Below are positions 61,446 to 64,000 of a stretch of DNA of 64,000 nt, piece by piece (the stretch's first letter is position 1; each line of letters starts with the position of its first letter). The position numbers and the translations under genes were made by a program. Below the pieces are notes generated by a model that saw only the letters and a program-made list of their open reading frames with translations, had not been told where the DNA came from and ran no database searches. The stretch spans positions 1 to 64,000 of the forward strand of contig JANXDX010000017.1 in the NCBI GenBank assembly GCA_025058735.1. The letters are read 5' to 3'. This DNA is from Archaeoglobaceae archaeon. GTDB lineage: Archaea; Halobacteriota; Archaeoglobi; Archaeoglobales; Archaeoglobaceae.

Positions 61446-62657
61446 TTAACTCCTAGGTTTAAACCTCAGTATAGCAGCAATACCACCAAAAGCCTTGTAA
61501 AGAATTTCTCCTTCTTCAGATTCTGTTGAAAGGAACTCTACTCTTGAACCCATCTTTTCAGCAAGTTCAGACAGTTCTAAAACTATGTCCTTTCTTTCGA
61601 CTTCTTCCATCACAATTCCATCGCATACAACTTGTTCATCTTCTTTCTCTTTTATTGTTTTCTCAATTTCCTTACCACAAACTTGGCATCTATACTTAAC
61701 CCTCTCGTACCTCAGATCTTCTGACAAAAGTAAAACTTCTACAGCTCCAAGTTCTAAGTACTTTCTAACTTCCTCCTCTCCATAAGCTGCTAAACCATCC
61801 TTTGATAGTTCAGAAAGGAACCTTTGTATTAAATTTTTCTCTCTTATCAATTCAACCTCTTGAAGAGCATCTTTAGCTTTTTCTACAAGTTCATAAAGAC
61901 CACTTTCATCTGTATAGCCTACATCGAATAAACCTATAACTTTCTTCTGTAACTCGTAATGCAAGTACTCTCCCTGGTAAAATTCCTCCTTAGTTGGTGA
62001 CGGGCCGCCTATGAGGATCCCTATTAGCTGATCTTTATATTGAAGTAAAGCGTTATTTGCCATTTCACCAACTTTTTTGTAAAACTCATGTATTGCTATC
62101 TCTCTCAACCTTTCAAACCTAACACTACTCTGACCACCTTGTCTATGCTTTCCTGGGACCATAGATGTATCGTAATCTAACTTCTCTATCCTTTTACCTT
62201 TCAACACTCCAATAGTAGCTTCTCTTCTATCTAAAACTATTAAACCATAAACTTTTTTCTCCCTCAACATATCTTTTAAAGGATCCAAATAGAACTTTGA
62301 ATTGCAATGGTATTTGTAAAGGGGAATTGGCTCAGGAGGCTCGATTATTTCAGTTATATGTTTTTCTTTTCCATCTATGTTAACTACTCCAGTAAATATA
62401 GCTAATCCATTCTCTGGAGGTTTTCTGTAAAGTTTCAATCTGTTAAGAATAACTTCCAACCCAGCTATTACGTTTGTTCTAGTTTGTTTAGATTTGATGT
62501 TTTGAGCTTGACTAAGCTCCTCTCTCAACTGATTAGTAACATCAGCTACGTTTCTTCCAGGAGGAATGTAAAGTGATATCAATTCAGTACCTTTACCCTT
62601 GTACTTTTCCAACTCTTCAAGTTTTCTTTTGAACTCGTAGAGTAGTTTTGTCGACAT
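61446..62657 (-). CDS. prf1: Peptide chain release factor aRF1
   Basis: A 403-residue archaeal release factor with NIKS at 53-56 (stop-codon decoding), GGQ at 174-176 (peptidyl-tRNA hydrolysis), and the C-terminal aRF3/Pelota-binding domain, which includes a zinc-like CQVCGKE site near 328. It recognises all three stop codons. Leftward, followed by nothing within 90 bases; the start ATG is at 62657. Confidence 0.97.
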   Translation of the reverse strand: MSTKLLYEFKRKLEELEKYKGKGTELISLYIPPGRNVADVTNQLREELSQAQNIKSKQTRTNVIAGLEVILNRLKLYRKPPENGLAIFTGVVNIDGKEKHITEIIEPPEPIPLYKYHCNSKFYLDPLKDMLREKKVYGLIVLDRREATIGVLKGKRIEKLDYDTSMVPGKHRQGGQSSVRFERLREIAIHEFYKKVGEMANNALLQYKDQLIGILIGGPSPTKEEFYQGEYLHYELQKKVIGLFDVGYTDESGLYELVEKAKDALQEVELIREKNLIQRFLSELSKDGLAAYGEEEVRKYLELGAVEVLLLSEDLRYERVKYRCQVCGKEIEKTIKEKEDEQVVCDGIVMEEVERKDIVLELSELAEKMGSRVEFLSTESEEGEILYKAFGGIAAILRFKPRS

Positions 62658-62672
62658 ACAAAAAATTCCTCA

Positions 62673-63425
62673 TCAAGCTTTATAAATATTGAGTCTCTGC
62701 TGCCAAGACCTTATCGCTCTCAGAAAATCTATTTTTCTAAAAGATGGCCAGTAGATGTCACAGAAGTAGACGAAACTGTTTGCAGACTGCCAAGGAAGAA
62801 AATTTGATAACCTTTGTTCACCTCCAGTTCTAATGACTATATCAACTCTCGAATAGTAACCGTCTGAATACAAATTTTCCTCTACAACTTTTTCATCTAT
62901 TTTCTCTGGACTTATTTTTCCCTCTTTAACTTTTTTTAATATCTTCCTTGCAGCATCTACTAACTCTTGTCTTCCTCCGTAAGCTATTGCAACGTTCAGA
63001 AAATAGTTATCATGATCTTTCGTTCTTTCTTCAGCATCTCTTATCAGTTTTTGCAAACTTTCTGGAAGCATATCTACTCTCCCAACAACTTTAACTCTAA
63101 CTTTTTCCTCGTAAATTTTTTTATCGTTCAAAACTCTTTTAAACTCTTTTTCCATCAAGCTGAATAAATTTCTTTTTTCTTCCTCACTTCTTCTAAAGTT
63201 TTCAGTTGAAAAAGCGTAAAGAGTTAACATCTTCACTCCCAACTCCCAGCACCACTTCACAACTTCTTCAACTTTTTTTGATCCAAAGAAATGACCAAAG
63301 TAAGGTGGAAGACCTTTTCTACTTGCAAACCTTCTATTTCCATCCATTATTATTGCTATATGTTTTGGTATCAGACCGGACTTTACTTTTCTAAAAAGCA
63401 GGATTTCATATAATTTTCTGATCAT
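62673..63425 (-). CDS. uppS: Cis-prenyltransferase (UppS/decaprenyl-cis-transferase family)
   Basis: A 250-residue cis-prenyltransferase with the IAIIMDGNRRFA catalytic Asp motif near 24-35, FSTENFRRSEEE near 72, NVAIAYGGRQE near 144, and RTGGEQRLSNFLPWQSANS near 200-218. It builds long cis-polyprenyl diphosphates, the precursors of archaeal dolichol-type glycan carriers. It overlaps the DUF2551 gene by 4 bases and lies 15 bases upstream of prf1 on the same strand. Confidence 0.95.
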   Translation of the reverse strand: MIRKLYEILLFRKVKSGLIPKHIAIIMDGNRRFASRKGLPPYFGHFFGSKKVEEVVKWCWELGVKMLTLYAFSTENFRRSEEEKRNLFSLMEKEFKRVLNDKKIYEEKVRVKVVGRVDMLPESLQKLIRDAEERTKDHDNYFLNVAIAYGGRQELVDAARKILKKVKEGKISPEKIDEKVVEENLYSDGYYSRVDIVIRTGGEQRLSNFLPWQSANSFVYFCDIYWPSFRKIDFLRAIRSWQQRLNIYKA

Positions 63426-63712
63426 TTCAGCAACTCTCTCAGCAAATTCTCAAATTCCCTTTTCAAATAGTACTTGTTTTTTTCACCTAACTCCGTTCTA
63501 AGAATTCCAAGTTTTGCGCTTATCAAGCCGATCATTGCGGAAACTCCCCTCTGATTTATATAGTATCCTTTACTCAAAAGCTTTCTATGAACATCCTCAG
63601 TCGTTATTACGTTGCTTTCAAGGATTATTCTAAGAATTTCTTTTCTTATTCCTTTTCTATCTCTTTCCAAATATTTTCTTATTCTCTTTTCTATCTCAAC
63701 GACTTCCATCAT
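63422..63712 (-). CDS. DUF2551 family winged-helix-like protein
   Basis: A 96-residue protein of the euryarchaeal DUF2551 family. The core (IRKEILRIILESNVITTEDV, then GYYINQRGVSAMIGLISAKLG) resembles a winged helix, and the ending LRELLK is helical. Possible transcription regulator; function unknown. ATGA overlaps on both sides place it in a four-gene leftward run with the small protein upstream, uppS and prf1. Confidence 0.85.
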   Translation of the reverse strand: MMEVVEIEKRIRKYLERDRKGIRKEILRIILESNVITTEDVHRKLLSKGYYINQRGVSAMIGLISAKLGILRTELGEKNKYYLKREFENLLRELLK

Positions 63713-63981
63713 ATCTCCACTGATTCAACTAATGTAGCATCGTAAGTTGGATACCTTTCAACCAAGTAAACTTTCAGTTTTTCAGCCTTTAAAAGTTCTC
63801 CGATCTTTTCTACAATTTCAACAGATGTTTCTATAAAATTTTCAAATTTTATATATTCAAACCCTCTTTCCTGCAAGATCTTTTCAGCCTTTCTAAGCTT
63901 ACCAACGTCTCCATCAATTCTTGCACACAAAACTGTTCCATCACTTGTTACCAAGTAGAATTCTGGCATGTTCATTCCCAT
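63709..63981 (-). CDS. Small conserved-looking protein of unknown function
   Basis: Ninety residues with alternating beta and alpha segments (FYLVTSDGTVLCARIDGD, LRKAEKILQERGFEYIKFENF, KVYLVERYPTYDATLVESVEI). The composition is protein-like, and the gene overlaps DUF2551 by 4 bases, so it is very probably real. I do not recognise the family. Three Met codons (63981, 63975, 63969) could be the start; the third (MPEFYLVTSDG) is the most family-like. Confidence 0.75.
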   Translation of the reverse strand: MGMNMPEFYLVTSDGTVLCARIDGDVGKLRKAEKILQERGFEYIKFENFIETSVEIVEKIGELLKAEKLKVYLVERYPTYDATLVESVEI

Positions 63982-64000
63982 CCTTATAAGCCTTCTTCTG

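Overview
This window is archaeal chromosomal DNA, most likely from a thermophilic euryarchaeon of the Archaeoglobi type. Archaeal markers are Orc1/Cdc6, Hel308, LonB, L10e, aRF1, archaeal PheT, ApgM, diphthine synthase, the LSm protein, UPF0147, UPF0212 and a tRNA-Tyr with an intron at the canonical 37/38 position. The Archaeoglobi assignment is an inference. It rests on the mix of 4-hydroxybutyryl-CoA dehydratase, a fused 3-hydroxyacyl-CoA dehydrogenase/enoyl-CoA hydratase, ETF, CooC/DUF166, siroheme and Ahb enzymes, and an NrfD/ferredoxin/multihaem cytochrome module. The DNA is strongly A+T-rich (by eye about one third G+C) apart from the tRNA genes. Genes are tightly packed, with many ATGA-type overlaps and GTG/TTG starts.

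Layout. 1-2.5 kb: edge of a CRISPR-Cas locus (cas3' helicase, cas6; no array seen). 2.8-5.2 kb: tetrahaem cytochrome, Tat-type four-cluster ferredoxin and NrfD membrane protein. 5.6-11.6 kb: orc1/cdc6, a NitT/TauT-type ABC transporter, Hel308. 11.6-13.2 kb: orphan receiver protein, tRNA-Tyr, histone-deacetylase-like enzyme. 13.2-16.8 kb: archaeal isoprenoid operon (mevalonate kinase, isopentenyl phosphate kinase, type 2 IPP isomerase, prenyl diphosphate synthase). 16.8-21.2 kb: PRC-barrel, DUF1614, epimerase, LSm, winged helix, LonB. 21.2-24.4 kb: CbiM/CbiQ/CbiO metal uptake and methionine aminopeptidase. 25-27.7 kb: 4-hydroxybutyryl-CoA dehydratase and thiolase, leftward.

About 27.85-28.77 kb looks like a replication origin: two near-identical inverted ORB-like elements (TTCC-N3-GGAA followed by G-runs) flank an extremely A+T-rich stretch, and the genes on both sides point away from it. 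Right of it: precorrin-2 dehydrogenase, a fused AhbA/AhbB-like siroheme decarboxylase, a TtuA-type tRNA thiolase, two DUF166 proteins (one coupled to a CooC ATPase), a membrane-anchored winged-helix protein, NadE and an FAD reductase. 36.9-42.3 kb: thiolase, DUF35, fused HBD/crotonase, EtfB and EtfA.

42.3-64 kb is mostly housekeeping: L10e, hydrolases, Dph5, RtcB, tRNA-Glu and tRNA-Gly, adenylate kinase, a secreted protein, tRNA-Val, HemB/HemA, PheT, ApgM, Sua5, p27-like, UPF0147, a polyprenol-kinase-like protein, an ADP-forming acyl-CoA ligase, tRNA-Ile, aRF1, a cis-prenyltransferase and DUF2551.

Functional threads. (1) The dehydratase, fused HBD/crotonase and thiolases could together take 4-hydroxybutyryl-CoA to two acetyl-CoA. 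(2) HemA/HemB and the precorrin-2 dehydrogenase/AhbAB pair cover early and late parts of siroheme and alternative haem synthesis. (3) Isoprenoid lipid synthesis spans the mvk operon, the FAD reductase, the cis-prenyltransferase and the kinase-like protein. (4) RtcB may seal tRNA exons such as those of the intron-bearing tRNA-Tyr. The least conventional signals are the origin, the paired tRNA-Ala/tRNA-Val loci with matching promoters and 3' flanks, and the DUF166/CooC coupling.
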